Assembly (NCBI RefSeq): GCF_000333395.1
Contig: NZ_BADA01000441.1
Coordinates: 1 to 45,455 of the forward strand
Reading direction: 5' to 3'
From: Microbacterium sp. B19
Lineage (GTDB): Bacteria > Actinomycetota > Actinomycetes > Actinomycetales > Microbacteriaceae
DNA: 45,455 nucleotides
In this document: piece after piece, positions 1-7,529 of the stretch
Numbering within the stretch: position 1 is the stretch's first letter
Layout of the letters: each line of letters begins with the position of its first letter
Program-made: the position numbers and the translations under genes
The notes under the pieces: generated by a model
Told to the model about the DNA's origin: nothing
The model's input: only the letters and a program-made list of their open reading frames with translations
Database searches by the model: none

Positions 1-4
1 GGCG

Positions 5-2752
5 TCACGGGGCGTCGTCGCGGACACCCGCCATGTACCGTTCGATCGCCAGACGCGTCGCGGGGTCGTCCCACGACAGCGGCAGGCGCACCTCGCGCGA
101 CGGCACCACGAGCTCGGACGTGGGCGGCAGATCGTCGTCGAGCTCGCGCAGGAGCCCCACGAGTTGCGACGCGCGCAGCACCGAGGCATCCGTGTGCACC
201 TGGAGCGACCGGATGCCGGGGGTGACGTCGAGGATTCCCTTCGGCGCTTCCTGGGCGAGGCGTTCCTGCAGCGCGTGCACGCGCATGCGGAGGCCGAGGT
301 CGAGCACCTGGTCGCCGAACTCGACGAGGACGTTGTCGTCGCCGTCGCGGCGGTACGTGGTCCGCGGGCGGAGGACGCGCTCGCCCTCGACCTCGGCGTC
401 GCGCGACGCGATCACGCCGTCGTCGCCGTCGCCGGTCCCGACGAGCGCGGGGGCGGCGATCGCCGGGTCGAGCGTCGCCGCGTCGGCCTCGCGCACGGGC
501 GCGAACCGCACGACGTCGCCCGGCCGCAGCTGCCCGAGCTTCCAGAGATCCCCGGATGCCACGACCACCGGGCACACGAACCCGCCGAGGCTCGGCCCGT
601 CGGGGCCGAGGAGCACGGGGGTGTCGCCGGTGAAGTCGAGCGCGCCCACGGCGTAGGGCGTGTCGTGGATGTTCGACGGGTGCAGCCCCGCCTCGCCGCC
701 GTCGGTGCGCGCCCACGTGGGCTTCGGGCCGGTGAGCCGCACACCGGTGCGGGCGGAGTTGACCTGGACGCGGTACTCCGCGGAGTACAGGGCGTCGATG
801 TCGGCGCGCGTGAAGAACTCGGGGGCGCCGTGCGGCCCCTCGGTCACGGCCAGCACCCACGTCGTGTCGAGGTGGGGGCGCCGTTCCGCAGGGACGAGTG
901 CCGGGTCGGCGACCGCGGCGGCGCCGGGGCGCAGCACGTCACCGGTCACGAGCGCACGGCCACCATGACCGCCGAACCCGCCGAGCGTGAAGGTCGACGC
1001 GCTCCCGAGGTACGACGGCACGTCGATGCCGCCGCGCACCGCGAGGAACACGCGCATGCCCGGGCCCTCGGCGGTGCCGACGCGCAGCACGCCGCCCGCG
1101 GGAACCTCGATCGGCTCCCACTGCGCGGCGGCGACGCCGTCGACCTCGACCGCGACCGGCGCTCCCGTCACGGCGACGACCGTAGCCACGCTGAAGCGCA
1201 GCGTCGGACCGGTCAGCGTGATCTCGAGTCCCGGCGCGCCTTCGGGGTTGCCGACGGCGAGGTTGGCCTCGCGGAAGGACACGGCATCCATGGGTCCGGA
1301 CGGCGGGACGCCGATCTGCCAGTACCCGACGCGTCCGGGGAGGTCCTGCACGGTCGTGAGCATGCCGGCATCCACGACGTCGATGCGCGGATCGGGGTCG
1401 CGCGCGTCGTCGAGGGTCCCGGTGTCGTGCGCGACGGCGCGGACGCGCGGGTCGTTCACGATCTCGCGGATCATGCCGGCACCGGTGACGATGCCGTCGA
1501 TGCGCGTGTCGGCGAGCGCGGCCGAGAGCCGGTCGAGAGCGGCGTCACGGTCGCCGCCGTACGCGATGACCTTGCCCAGCAGCGGGTCGTAGAACGGCGA
1601 GACCTCGCTGCCGGCCTCGACCCAGGCATCGACGCGGATGCCATCGCCCTCGGGCAGCTGCACGGCGGTGACGAGTCCCGTGGACGGGGTGTTGCCGCGG
1701 TCGGGGTCCTCGGCGTAGATGCGGGCCTCGACCGCGTGGCCTCGGGGCTCGCGGGCTTCGGCGAACAGCGCGTCCGGCACGGCCGTGGGGCCGCCGCCGG
1801 CGAGATCCAGCATGAGGCCGACGAGGTCGACGCCGAACACCGCCTCGGTGACCGGGTGCTCGACCTGGAGGCGCGCGTTGACCTCGAGGAAGTACGCGCG
1901 CTCGGCGACGGGGTCGTAGACGAACTCGGCCGTCCCGGCGGAGCGGTATCGGATGCCGGATGCCAGGGCCGCCGCGGTGCGGTGGAGTTCCGCGCGCACC
2001 TCCTGGGGGAGTCCGGGAGCCGGCGCCTCCTCGACGACCTTCTGGTTGCGACGCTGCAGCGAGCAGTCGCGGTCGCCGAGGACCGCGACGCGGCCCGCGC
2101 CGTCGCCGAACAGCTGCACCTCGACGTGTCGGGCGGGGCGCACGAACTTCTCCAGGAACACCCCGGGCGTGCCGAAGCTCGCCTCGGCCTGGCGGACCAC
2201 CGCGTCGTACGCGGCGCGGAGCTCGCTGGCATCCGCGCACACACGCATCCCGATGCCGCCCCCGCCGCCGGTGGCCTTGAGCATCACGGGATATCCGATG
2301 ACGGATGCCGCGGCCTCGGCCTCGTCGACCGACTCGAGCACGCCGGTGCCGGGGAGGAGCGGCACGCCCGCGGCCTCGGCGAGCGCCCGCGCACGGTGCT
2401 TCAGACCGAAGGCCTCGAGCTGCTCGGGCGTCGGACCGACCCACGCGAGCCCCGCCGCCTCGACGGCGCGTGCCGCGTCGGCGTTCTCGGCGAGGAACCC
2501 GTACCCCGGGTGGATCGCCCCGGCGCCCGTGGCGCGGGCGGCGGCCAGGATGGCATCCACTCTCAGGTACGACTCCGCGGCGGGGGCCGGACCCAAGCGC
2601 ACGGCCTCGTCGGCCTCGCGGACGTGCGGGGCGGCGCGGTCGGCGTCGGAGAACACCGCGACGGTGCGCAGGCCACGCTCGCGCGCGGAGCGCAGGATGC
2701 GGCGGGCGATCTCGCCCCGGTTGGCGACGAGGAGCGTGTCGAAACCGGTCAC
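5..2752 (-). CDS. Urea/guanidine carboxylase, C-terminally truncated (biotin carboxylase-KipA-KipI)
   Basis: ATP- and biotin-dependent carboxylase of the urea carboxylase family; next to two DUF1989 proteins the likelier substrate is guanidine. From the GTG at 2752 the protein is 915 residues. An N-terminal biotin carboxylase domain (ANRGEIARR near residue 10, a glycine-rich ATP loop, GDRDCSLQRRNQK, NARLQVEHPVTE) runs to about 450. A KipA/AHS2 carboxyltransferase domain follows (VVDAGMLTTVQD, GYWQIGVPPSGPMD), then a KipI/AHS1 domain (VEFGDQVLDL, ILDVTPGIRSLQVH). The GTG overlaps the upstream stop (GTGA), so it is preferred to an in-frame ATG at 2800 lying inside the previous gene. Family members are about 1200 residues and end with a biotinylated lysine domain. 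Here a TGA at 5-7 follows DDAP, where homologues read DAPWCPSN, so the end of KipI and the whole biotin carrier are missing or lie off-window in another frame. Confidence 0.85.
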   Translation of the reverse strand: MTGFDTLLVANRGEIARRILRSARERGLRTVAVFSDADRAAPHVREADEAVRLGPAPAAESYLRVDAILAAARATGAGAIHPGYGFLAENADAARAVEAAGLAWVGPTPEQLEAFGLKHRARALAEAAGVPLLPGTGVLESVDEAEAAASVIGYPVMLKATGGGGGIGMRVCADASELRAAYDAVVRQAEASFGTPGVFLEKFVRPARHVEVQLFGDGAGRVAVLGDRDCSLQRRNQKVVEEAPAPGLPQEVRAELHRTAAALASGIRYRSAGTAEFVYDPVAERAYFLEVNARLQVEHPVTEAVFGVDLVGLMLDLAGGGPTAVPDALFAEAREPRGHAVEARIYAEDPDRGNTPSTGLVTAVQLPEGDGIRVDAWVEAGSEVSPFYDPLLGKVIAYGGDRDAALDRLSAALADTRIDGIVTGAGMIREIVNDPRVRAVAHDTGTLDDARDPDPRIDVVDAGMLTTVQDLPGRVGYWQIGVPPSGPMDAVSFREANLAVGNPEGAPGLEITLTGPTLRFSVATVVAVTGAPVAVEVDGVAAAQWEPIEVPAGGVLRVGTAEGPGMRVFLAVRGGIDVPSYLGSASTFTLGGFGGHGGRALVTGDVLRPGAAAVADPALVPAERRPHLDTTWVLAVTEGPHGAPEFFTRADIDALYSAEYRVQVNSARTGVRLTGPKPTWARTDGGEAGLHPSNIHDTPYAVGALDFTGDTPVLLGPDGPSLGGFVCPVVVASGDLWKLGQLRPGDVVRFAPVREADAATLDPAIAAPALVGTGDGDDGVIASRDAEVEGERVLRPRTTYRRDGDDNVLVEFGDQVLDLGLRMRVHALQERLAQEAPKGILDVTPGIRSLQVHTDASVLRASQLVGLLRELDDDLPPTSELVVPSREVRLPLSWDDPATRLAIERYMAGVRDDAP

Positions 2753-3429
2753 GGGCGCGTCACCACCATGCGCAGCGGCGTGCAGCTGAAGTCGTTGCAC
2801 GGGTTGTTCATCTGCGGGCAGTTGGAGACGATCACCAGGACGTCGCGCTCGGCGCGCAGGGCGACGCGCTTCCCGGGCGCCGACATGCCGTCGACGATGC
2901 CGAGCGACCCGTCCTCCTCGACCGGGACGTTCATGAACCAGTTGAGGTTGGACACGAGATCGCGGGCGCCCAGTCCGTAGCGCGCGGCCTCGGCGAGGAA
3001 GTTCTCACGGCAGCCGTGCTGGTACAGCGTGTGATGGCCGTAACGGAGGGTGTTGGACTCCTTGGAGCACGCCCCGCCGATGGTGTCCTGGCGGTCGACC
3101 TCGTTGCCGACCACGGTCATGAGCGGGAGGCCGAGGTTGCTGCGCAGCACCGTGCCGGTGCGGACGTAGACGTTGCGCTGCCACGCGATCGTGTCGGCGG
3201 CGCTGTAGCGCTCGTCGGTGTCGTCGGCCGCGTACACGAGGAAGTCGGCGGACTGGTTGCCGCCCACGTCGACGATCGTCAGGACGTCGCCGGCGCGGAC
3301 GATGCCCGACCACGGTCCGCGCGGCGCGACGCGCTCGTCGAGCACGACCTCGCCGGGAACGAGGGGCTCCGACCAGTCGAGGGGGACGCCGTCGGCGTGG
3401 ACCGGACGTTCGGGAACGGTGGTGATCAT
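2749..3429 (-). CDS. DUF1989 urea carboxylase-associated protein (probable carboxyguanidine deiminase subunit)
   Basis: A 226-residue protein of the 'urea carboxylase-associated protein' family (DUF1989). Pairs of these proteins are now known to form carboxyguanidine deiminase, which converts carboxyguanidine from guanidine carboxylase into allophanate. Family features visible are VDVGGNQSADFLVYAADD near the N-terminal third, a CSKESNTLRYG segment, NLNWFMNVPV, and a cysteine pair in NNPCNDFSCTPLRM at the end, plausibly metal- or substrate-binding. It is the second gene of a three-gene minus-strand operon, 12 nt after its partner, and it ends in a GTGA overlap with the carboxylase. Which of the two subunits (A or B) this is cannot be fixed here. 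Confidence 0.85.
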   Translation of the reverse strand: MITTVPERPVHADGVPLDWSEPLVPGEVVLDERVAPRGPWSGIVRAGDVLTIVDVGGNQSADFLVYAADDTDERYSAADTIAWQRNVYVRTGTVLRSNLGLPLMTVVGNEVDRQDTIGGACSKESNTLRYGHHTLYQHGCRENFLAEAARYGLGARDLVSNLNWFMNVPVEEDGSLGIVDGMSAPGKRVALRAERDVLVIVSNCPQMNNPCNDFSCTPLRMVVTRP

Positions 3430-3441
3430 GACGTCTCCTCC

Positions 3442-4281
3442 TCAGAGCCCGGCCAGGGCGGCGTACGTGATGCTGTTGCGGTAGGCGCGCTCGCGCTCCG
3501 GGGTGAGGGAGAACACGGCATCCCCCTCGCCCGTCGGCTGAGACGCCCAGGCGGCGACCTGGAGCGGACCGACGACGTAGTCCTCGCGCAGGTCGAGCGG
3601 GTGCGGGACGTTGGCGACCAGCACGATCAGCGGCAGCTCGGCGACGAGGTCGACGGAAGCGCCCGCGCCGGCGGAACCGAGCCACTCGAGGTCGCCCTCG
3701 GGGTTCGCGCGCACGCCCTGGAAGAACGACACCGACGGCGGCAGGTCGCGCACGGTCAGGCCGTGCTTGCTCGCGGCCAGCCGCAGCAGACCGTGACCCG
3801 ACGGCGACGGCCCCTCGGGGGCGGCGTCGCCGTAGCGCTCGATCGCAAACGCGTCGCTCGTCGTTCCGCAGAACGCGTCGTGGTGGCCCGAGGTGTCGGC
3901 GGCGATCGTCGCGAGGACGCGACCGTCGCCCGAGAGGAGGGGGTGGCCCTCGCCGAGGTAGGCCTGCCACGGGATCTTCTGCGTGTCCGCGACGTTGAGG
4001 CGCTCGCCGGGCTCGACGGCGTTGAAGAGGAGCACGGTGGCGCAGGCATCCCCGGTCGGGTCGGTGAAGCGCAGGCGCGTGCCGCGGGCGACGCGCAGGT
4101 GCGTGTAGCCGCCCGGGGCGACCGTCTCGGCCCAGCGGAGGTCTTCCGCGGCGACCCCCTCCGGCGCGAAAGGAGCCGCGGAGGGCGGGAGATACGGCAT
4201 CCATTCCGACTGTGCGGCGCGGGCGCGGGCGTCCTCACGGGCGCGCCCCACGTTGCCGAGCGCGTCGACACGACCTTCCAT
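3442..4281 (-). CDS. DUF1989 urea carboxylase-associated protein (second carboxyguanidine deiminase subunit)
   Basis: A 279-residue DUF1989 protein and first gene of the operon. It shares the fold signature of its downstream partner: a beta-rich start (GGYTHLRVARGTRLRF), then DPTGDACATVLLFNA, a long middle and a C-terminal VLVANVPHPLDLREDYVVGPL. In that last segment the partner's cysteine-rich motif is replaced by N-x-P-H-P-L, so the two subunits are not interchangeable. The ATG at 4279-4281 has a GAGG sequence about 8 nt upstream. A palindrome at 4292-4311, 11 nt before the start codon, is the likely TetR operator. Function as part of carboxyguanidine deiminase follows from family knowledge and gene order; no catalytic residue can be assigned from sequence alone. 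Confidence 0.82.
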   Translation of the reverse strand: MEGRVDALGNVGRAREDARARAAQSEWMPYLPPSAAPFAPEGVAAEDLRWAETVAPGGYTHLRVARGTRLRFTDPTGDACATVLLFNAVEPGERLNVADTQKIPWQAYLGEGHPLLSGDGRVLATIAADTSGHHDAFCGTTSDAFAIERYGDAAPEGPSPSGHGLLRLAASKHGLTVRDLPPSVSFFQGVRANPEGDLEWLGSAGAGASVDLVAELPLIVLVANVPHPLDLREDYVVGPLQVAAWASQPTGEGDAVFSLTPERERAYRNSITYAALAGL

Positions 4282-4291
4282 GTGCAGCCTC

Positions 4292-4311
4292 TTTCTGTCG
4301 CTTGACAGGTA
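4292..4311. promoter_or_regulatory. Candidate TetR operator, copy 1
   Basis: Imperfect palindrome TTTCTGT-CGCTTG-ACAGGTA between the divergent DUF1989 operon and the tetR gene. Its core CTGTC(A/G)AGC…ACAG, read on the other strand, is almost identical to the palindrome at 5235-5256 in front of the symporter. This supports one regulator for both transcription units. Confidence 0.65.
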
Positions 4312-4367
4312 TTAGAACAGGCGTGCGTTTCGACGGCGTTACAGGACCGTCCGGGTACGGTGGGGGC

Positions 4368-5024
4368 ATGGCGCCGACGAGAACCGGACGACCCCGGGCA
4401 TCCGGCTCCTCCCCCACCGGACTCGGCACACGCGCCGATGTCCTGGCCGCCGCGGCCGCTCTTTTCGGCACGCGCGGGTACGCCTCGGCCAGCACGCACG
4501 CGATCGCCGAGGCCGCCGGCATCCGCCAGGCCACGCTCTACCACCACTTCGCGCGGAAGCAGGACATCCTCCTCGCGCTGCTCCTCGACACGGTGCAGCC
4601 CTCGCTCGACGTCGCAGCGGAGCTCCTCGCGCGGGACGAGGAACCCGCCGCGCGCCTGTGGGCCCTGTGCGTCGCGGACGTCACGCTCCTGGCCGAAGCG
4701 CCGCACAACACCGGCGGCCTGTATCTGCTGCCCGAGGTGTCGGACGCGGCCTTCGAGCCCTTCCGCGAACGCCGCAGCGAGCTCGAGACCACCTACCGCA
4801 CGCTCGTGGCCGCGTGCGGCGTCGCGCCCGGCGCGGCCGCCGCGGGCGCCTCCCTCGTGCTGGCGCTGGTGGAGAGCGTGATCCTCCAGCGCAAGGGCGG
4901 GCAGACGGCGACCCTGGATGCCACGACCATCGCCGCCGCCGCGTTGCGCGTCCTCGACCTCGACGCCGTGACGCGCGAGCGCGCGGCCGCGCTGGGGCCC
5001 GCGGTTCTGTCGGCACTGGGCTGA
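4368..5024 (+). CDS. TetR/AcrR-family transcriptional regulator
   Basis: A 218-residue TetR protein. After a basic N-terminus (RTGRPRASGS) comes the helix-turn-helix: TRADVLAAAAALFGTRGYASASTHAIAEAAGIRQATLYHHFARKQDILLALL, about residues 18-65, with the typical TLYHHF recognition helix. The remaining helical domain should bind an effector. The ATG at 4368 is chosen because a TACGGT -10-like box ends 6 nt upstream (leaderless geometry) and because upstream in-frame sequence would enter the divergent gene. It lies back-to-back with the carboxylase operon and just upstream of the symporter, both preceded by the same palindrome. It probably represses both and is relieved by guanidine or an intermediate (inference). 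Confidence 0.9.
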   Translation: MAPTRTGRPRASGSSPTGLGTRADVLAAAAALFGTRGYASASTHAIAEAAGIRQATLYHHFARKQDILLALLLDTVQPSLDVAAELLARDEEPAARLWALCVADVTLLAEAPHNTGGLYLLPEVSDAAFEPFRERRSELETTYRTLVAACGVAPGAAAAGASLVLALVESVILQRKGGQTATLDATTIAAAALRVLDLDAVTRERAAALGPAVLSALG

Positions 5025-5080
5025 GGCCTCGGCCCGTGGTGGGTTGTGGCCGCGAGCCGGGTTGGGGCCGCCTCCCCCGC

Positions 5081-5145
5081 GAGACTGCAAGCGGCTGACA
5101 AACCCACTGCAGGCTGCAACCGACATGTCAGCAGCGTGCAGTCTC
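5081..5145. repeat. Long inverted repeat between tetR and the symporter gene
   Basis: Arms GAGACTGCAAGCGGCTGACA (5081-5100) and its complement at 5126-5145 match at 18 of 20 positions around a 25-nt loop that itself contains CTGCAG. It starts 56 nt after the tetR stop. It could form a terminator-like hairpin for tetR, though no U-run follows; a mobile palindromic element is the alternative. Confidence 0.75.
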
Positions 5146-5234
5146 GGCGGATGTCGCGCGCGGCTCCGTGACCGCGGGCGATTTCACGCGCCTTTTACAC
5201 AGCCGAAACCAGGCGCGACCTCGGCGAGCGGATC

Positions 5235-5256
5235 GTTTCTGTCAAGCAACAGAAAC
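5235..5256. promoter_or_regulatory. Candidate TetR operator, copy 2
   Basis: Perfect palindrome GTTTCTGT-CAAGCA-ACAGAAAC, with 8-bp arms and a 6-bp centre, 31 nt upstream of the symporter start. Apart from one base it contains the same CTGTCAAGC(A/G)ACAGAAA string found on the minus strand at 4292-4308. Confidence 0.72.
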
Positions 5257-5287
5257 CCGAACCGCCCCTCATCGCCGGGAGCCCGCC

Positions 5288-6802
5288 ATGATCATCTTCG
5301 GAGTCGCGCTGAGCGTCGTCCTCATCCTCGTCGTCGGCATCGTCGTCGCACGCAAGGTCGACGGCGACAGCGCGAACTACCTCGTCGCCGGACGCCGCCT
5401 CGGCGTCCCCCTCGTCGCCGTCAGCCTCACCGCCGCCGCGGTCGACGCCAACGCCACCGTCGGCAACACCGACCTCACCTCGCAGTTCGGCTTCTGGTCG
5501 GGGGCGTCGCTCGCCATCGGCCTCGCGGTCTGCCTCCTGCTGACGGGGCTCTTCCTCGCCAAGCGTATGAACGCCATGAAGCTCTTCACGCTGGGCGACT
5601 TCTTCCGCCTGAGGTACGGACGCTCCGTCGAGCTGTTGGCATCCGTCCTCATGATCGTGTCGTTCACGTTCCTGCTCGCCGGAAACCTCGTCGCGTGCGG
5701 GTTCCTGCTCGAGCGCTTCGCGAACATCCCGTACGCGTGGGGCGTGGTGCTCGCGGTCGTCCTCGTGCTCGCGTACACGGTCGCCGGCGGCCTCTTCTCG
5801 GATGCCTACACCGCGGCGATCCAGACGACGATCACCGTCATCGCGGCCATCGTGCTGCTCGCGTGGGTCGCGGTGTCGTACGGCATCGTCATCCCCGAGG
5901 GCATGGGACCGTTCGACCTCCAGCAGCTCACCGACCCGGCGGCCGGAGCCCCGATCAACTGGGCGACGCTCATCTCGCTCGCGATCGGCGACATCGTCGC
6001 GATCGACTTCATGCAGCGCATCTTCGGCGCGAAGAGCCCCACGGTCGCGCAGCGCTCGTGCTTCGTCGCGGCGGGCCTGACCGCGGCCATCGGCAGCGTG
6101 TTCGCGATCGTCTCGCTCAGCGTGACCTCGACGCTCGGCCTCTCGGTCGACAACGGCCCGGTCCTCTACACGCTGCTCGGCGACTACGCGCCGCCGATCA
6201 TCGCGATCCTCGTCCTCTCGGGCATCGTCGCGGCCTCCTTCTCGACGGCCTCGGGCGCGATGCTCGCGACGTCGGCGATCGCGGTCCGCAACATCTTCAC
6301 CGTCCGCCGTCACACCGGAACGGGTCCCGACCCGCTGCTGCGCTGGACGCGCCTGGCGATGATCCCCTTCGTGATCGCGGGCGCCTTCCTCGCGATCCGC
6401 GTCAGCCAGACCGGCATCCTGCTCACCCTCGCCTTCGACCTCATGCTCGCGTGCCTCGCGGCGCCGTTCGTCATCGGGGTGTTCTGGAAGCGCCCGGGCA
6501 CGGTCGCGGCGCTCGGCGCGATGGCCGTCGGCTTCGTCGTGCGCATGATCCTGCTGGCCCTGACCCCGACCCTGTACGGCGTGCCGAACGACATCCTGTA
6601 CATCCCGAACGACCTGATCGGGGCGGACTTCGACGGTTGGGCCACGCTCGTCTCGGCGCTCGTCGGCTTCGGCACGTACGTCGCGCTGGCCCTCGCGGTC
6701 CCGCGTCGCGAGTCCGAGCTCGACCGTGAGGCGGCGGTCCTCGCCGACCTCGCCGCCGAGCGCGAGGCGTCGGAGAACGAAGAGGTCGAGGTGCCCGCGT
6801 GA
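5288..6802 (+). CDS. Sodium:solute symporter (SSS family)
   Basis: A 504-residue membrane protein of the sodium/solute symporter family with about 13 predicted hydrophobic helices. The first helix is IIFGVALSVVLILVVGIVV, followed by the family's YLVAGRRLG segment near residue 35. SGIVAASFSTASGAML near residue 310 is the conserved helix carrying the sodium-site serines and threonines. The C-terminal tail is charged and cytoplasmic. The ATG at 5288 is chosen because the hydrophobic helix starts right there; upstream in-frame codons overlap the operator. The substrate is not evident from sequence. The shared palindromic operator with the carboxylase operon suggests guanidine, urea or a related nitrogen compound (inference). 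Confidence 0.85.
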   Translation: MIIFGVALSVVLILVVGIVVARKVDGDSANYLVAGRRLGVPLVAVSLTAAAVDANATVGNTDLTSQFGFWSGASLAIGLAVCLLLTGLFLAKRMNAMKLFTLGDFFRLRYGRSVELLASVLMIVSFTFLLAGNLVACGFLLERFANIPYAWGVVLAVVLVLAYTVAGGLFSDAYTAAIQTTITVIAAIVLLAWVAVSYGIVIPEGMGPFDLQQLTDPAAGAPINWATLISLAIGDIVAIDFMQRIFGAKSPTVAQRSCFVAAGLTAAIGSVFAIVSLSVTSTLGLSVDNGPVLYTLLGDYAPPIIAILVLSGIVAASFSTASGAMLATSAIAVRNIFTVRRHTGTGPDPLLRWTRLAMIPFVIAGAFLAIRVSQTGILLTLAFDLMLACLAAPFVIGVFWKRPGTVAALGAMAVGFVVRMILLALTPTLYGVPNDILYIPNDLIGADFDGWATLVSALVGFGTYVALALAVPRRESELDREAAVLADLAAEREASENEEVEVPA

Positions 6803-6807
6803 ATCTT

Positions 6808-6834
6808 GGATCCAAAGATGCGCGTATGGGATCC
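6808..6834. promoter_or_regulatory. Paired GGATCC operator, site a (cyclase promoter)
   Basis: GGATCC at 6808-6813 (in TTGGATCCAA) and again at 6829-6834, 21 bp apart, directly upstream of the cyclase gene. A TAAGGT -10-like box at 6842-6847 lies 7 nt before the GTG start, suggesting a leaderless mRNA. Confidence 0.7.
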
Positions 6835-6854
6835 CGAGAGCTAAGGTACTCCTC

Positions 6855-7502
6855 GTGACCATCATCGACTTGAGCATTCCCGTCCACCCCGAGATGCTGC
6901 ACTGGGGCCGCCGACCGACGTACGAGATGGTGGAGGAGATCACCGACACCAGCCCGAGCGAGGTGTCGCGCTGGCTCATCGGCGCACACACCGGCACCCA
7001 CGTCGACGCCCCGAGCCACTTCGTGCCCGGCGGGACGACCGTCGACTCGCTGCCCCTCAGCCACACCGTCGGCCTCGCGCGCGTGCTGGACCTGCGGCAC
7101 GTCGAGAAGGAGATCACCGACGCCGACCTGATCGCCGCGGGCGCGGAGGGCGCGACGCGCGTGCTCTTCAAGACGCGCAACTCCACCGACGCCCTGACCC
7201 GCAACGAGAAGAGCGCCACCTGGGTGGGGCTGGGACCGTCGGGCGCGCAGTGGCTCGTCGATCACGGCGTCGTCTTCGCCGCGAACGACTACATGACGAT
7301 GGAGGCCCCCGACCACACGGTCGAGTGGCCGACGCACGTCATCCTGTGCAACGCCGGCGTCGTGATCCTGGAGAACGCGAACCTCGCCGAGACCGAGCCG
7401 GGCGACTACTACCTCGTCTGCCAGCCGGTGCCGTTCGAGGGGCGCGAGGCCGCCCCCGCCCCGACGCTCCTGCTCCCGGCGGAGACGGCGAACGTCGTCT
7501 GA
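6855..7502 (+). CDS. Cyclase / kynurenine-formamidase-like metal-dependent hydrolase
   Basis: A 215-residue protein of the Cyclase family, which includes bacterial arylformamidase (KynB) and other manganese- or zinc-dependent amide or lactone hydrolases. The hallmark HTGTHVDAPSHF, carrying the metal-binding HxGTHxDxPxH, is at about residues 48-59. A second histidine-bearing stretch is MEAPDHTVEWPTH. The start is the GTG at 6855, since IIDLSIPVHPEM follows immediately as in the family. It is preceded by a GGATCC pair and so belongs to the large regulon. With the amidases and lactonase-like proteins it probably opens a ring or cleaves an amide; a kynurenine substrate is not implied. Confidence 0.85.
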   Translation: MTIIDLSIPVHPEMLHWGRRPTYEMVEEITDTSPSEVSRWLIGAHTGTHVDAPSHFVPGGTTVDSLPLSHTVGLARVLDLRHVEKEITDADLIAAGAEGATRVLFKTRNSTDALTRNEKSATWVGLGPSGAQWLVDHGVVFAANDYMTMEAPDHTVEWPTHVILCNAGVVILENANLAETEPGDYYLVCQPVPFEGREAAPAPTLLLPAETANVV

Positions 7503-7529
7503 TCCGCGCACGGGGCGCCCGGATGCCGC

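Noticed and set aside
164-2980. A 938-codon open frame on the plus strand opposite the carboxylase
   Set aside because: It has no recognisable domain, is Arg/Gly/Ala/Val-rich as expected for an antisense frame in GC-rich DNA, and the minus strand encodes clear conserved domains.
4303-4308. TTGACA as a -35 box for tetR
   Set aside because: No suitable -10 lies 16-18 bp downstream; the hexamer is part of the palindromic operator, and a TACGGT box close to the ATG fits better.
6726-6854. N-terminal extension of the cyclase upstream of the GTG at 6855
   Set aside because: It would overlap the symporter's end and the GGATCC operator, and the family starts at IIDLSIPVH.
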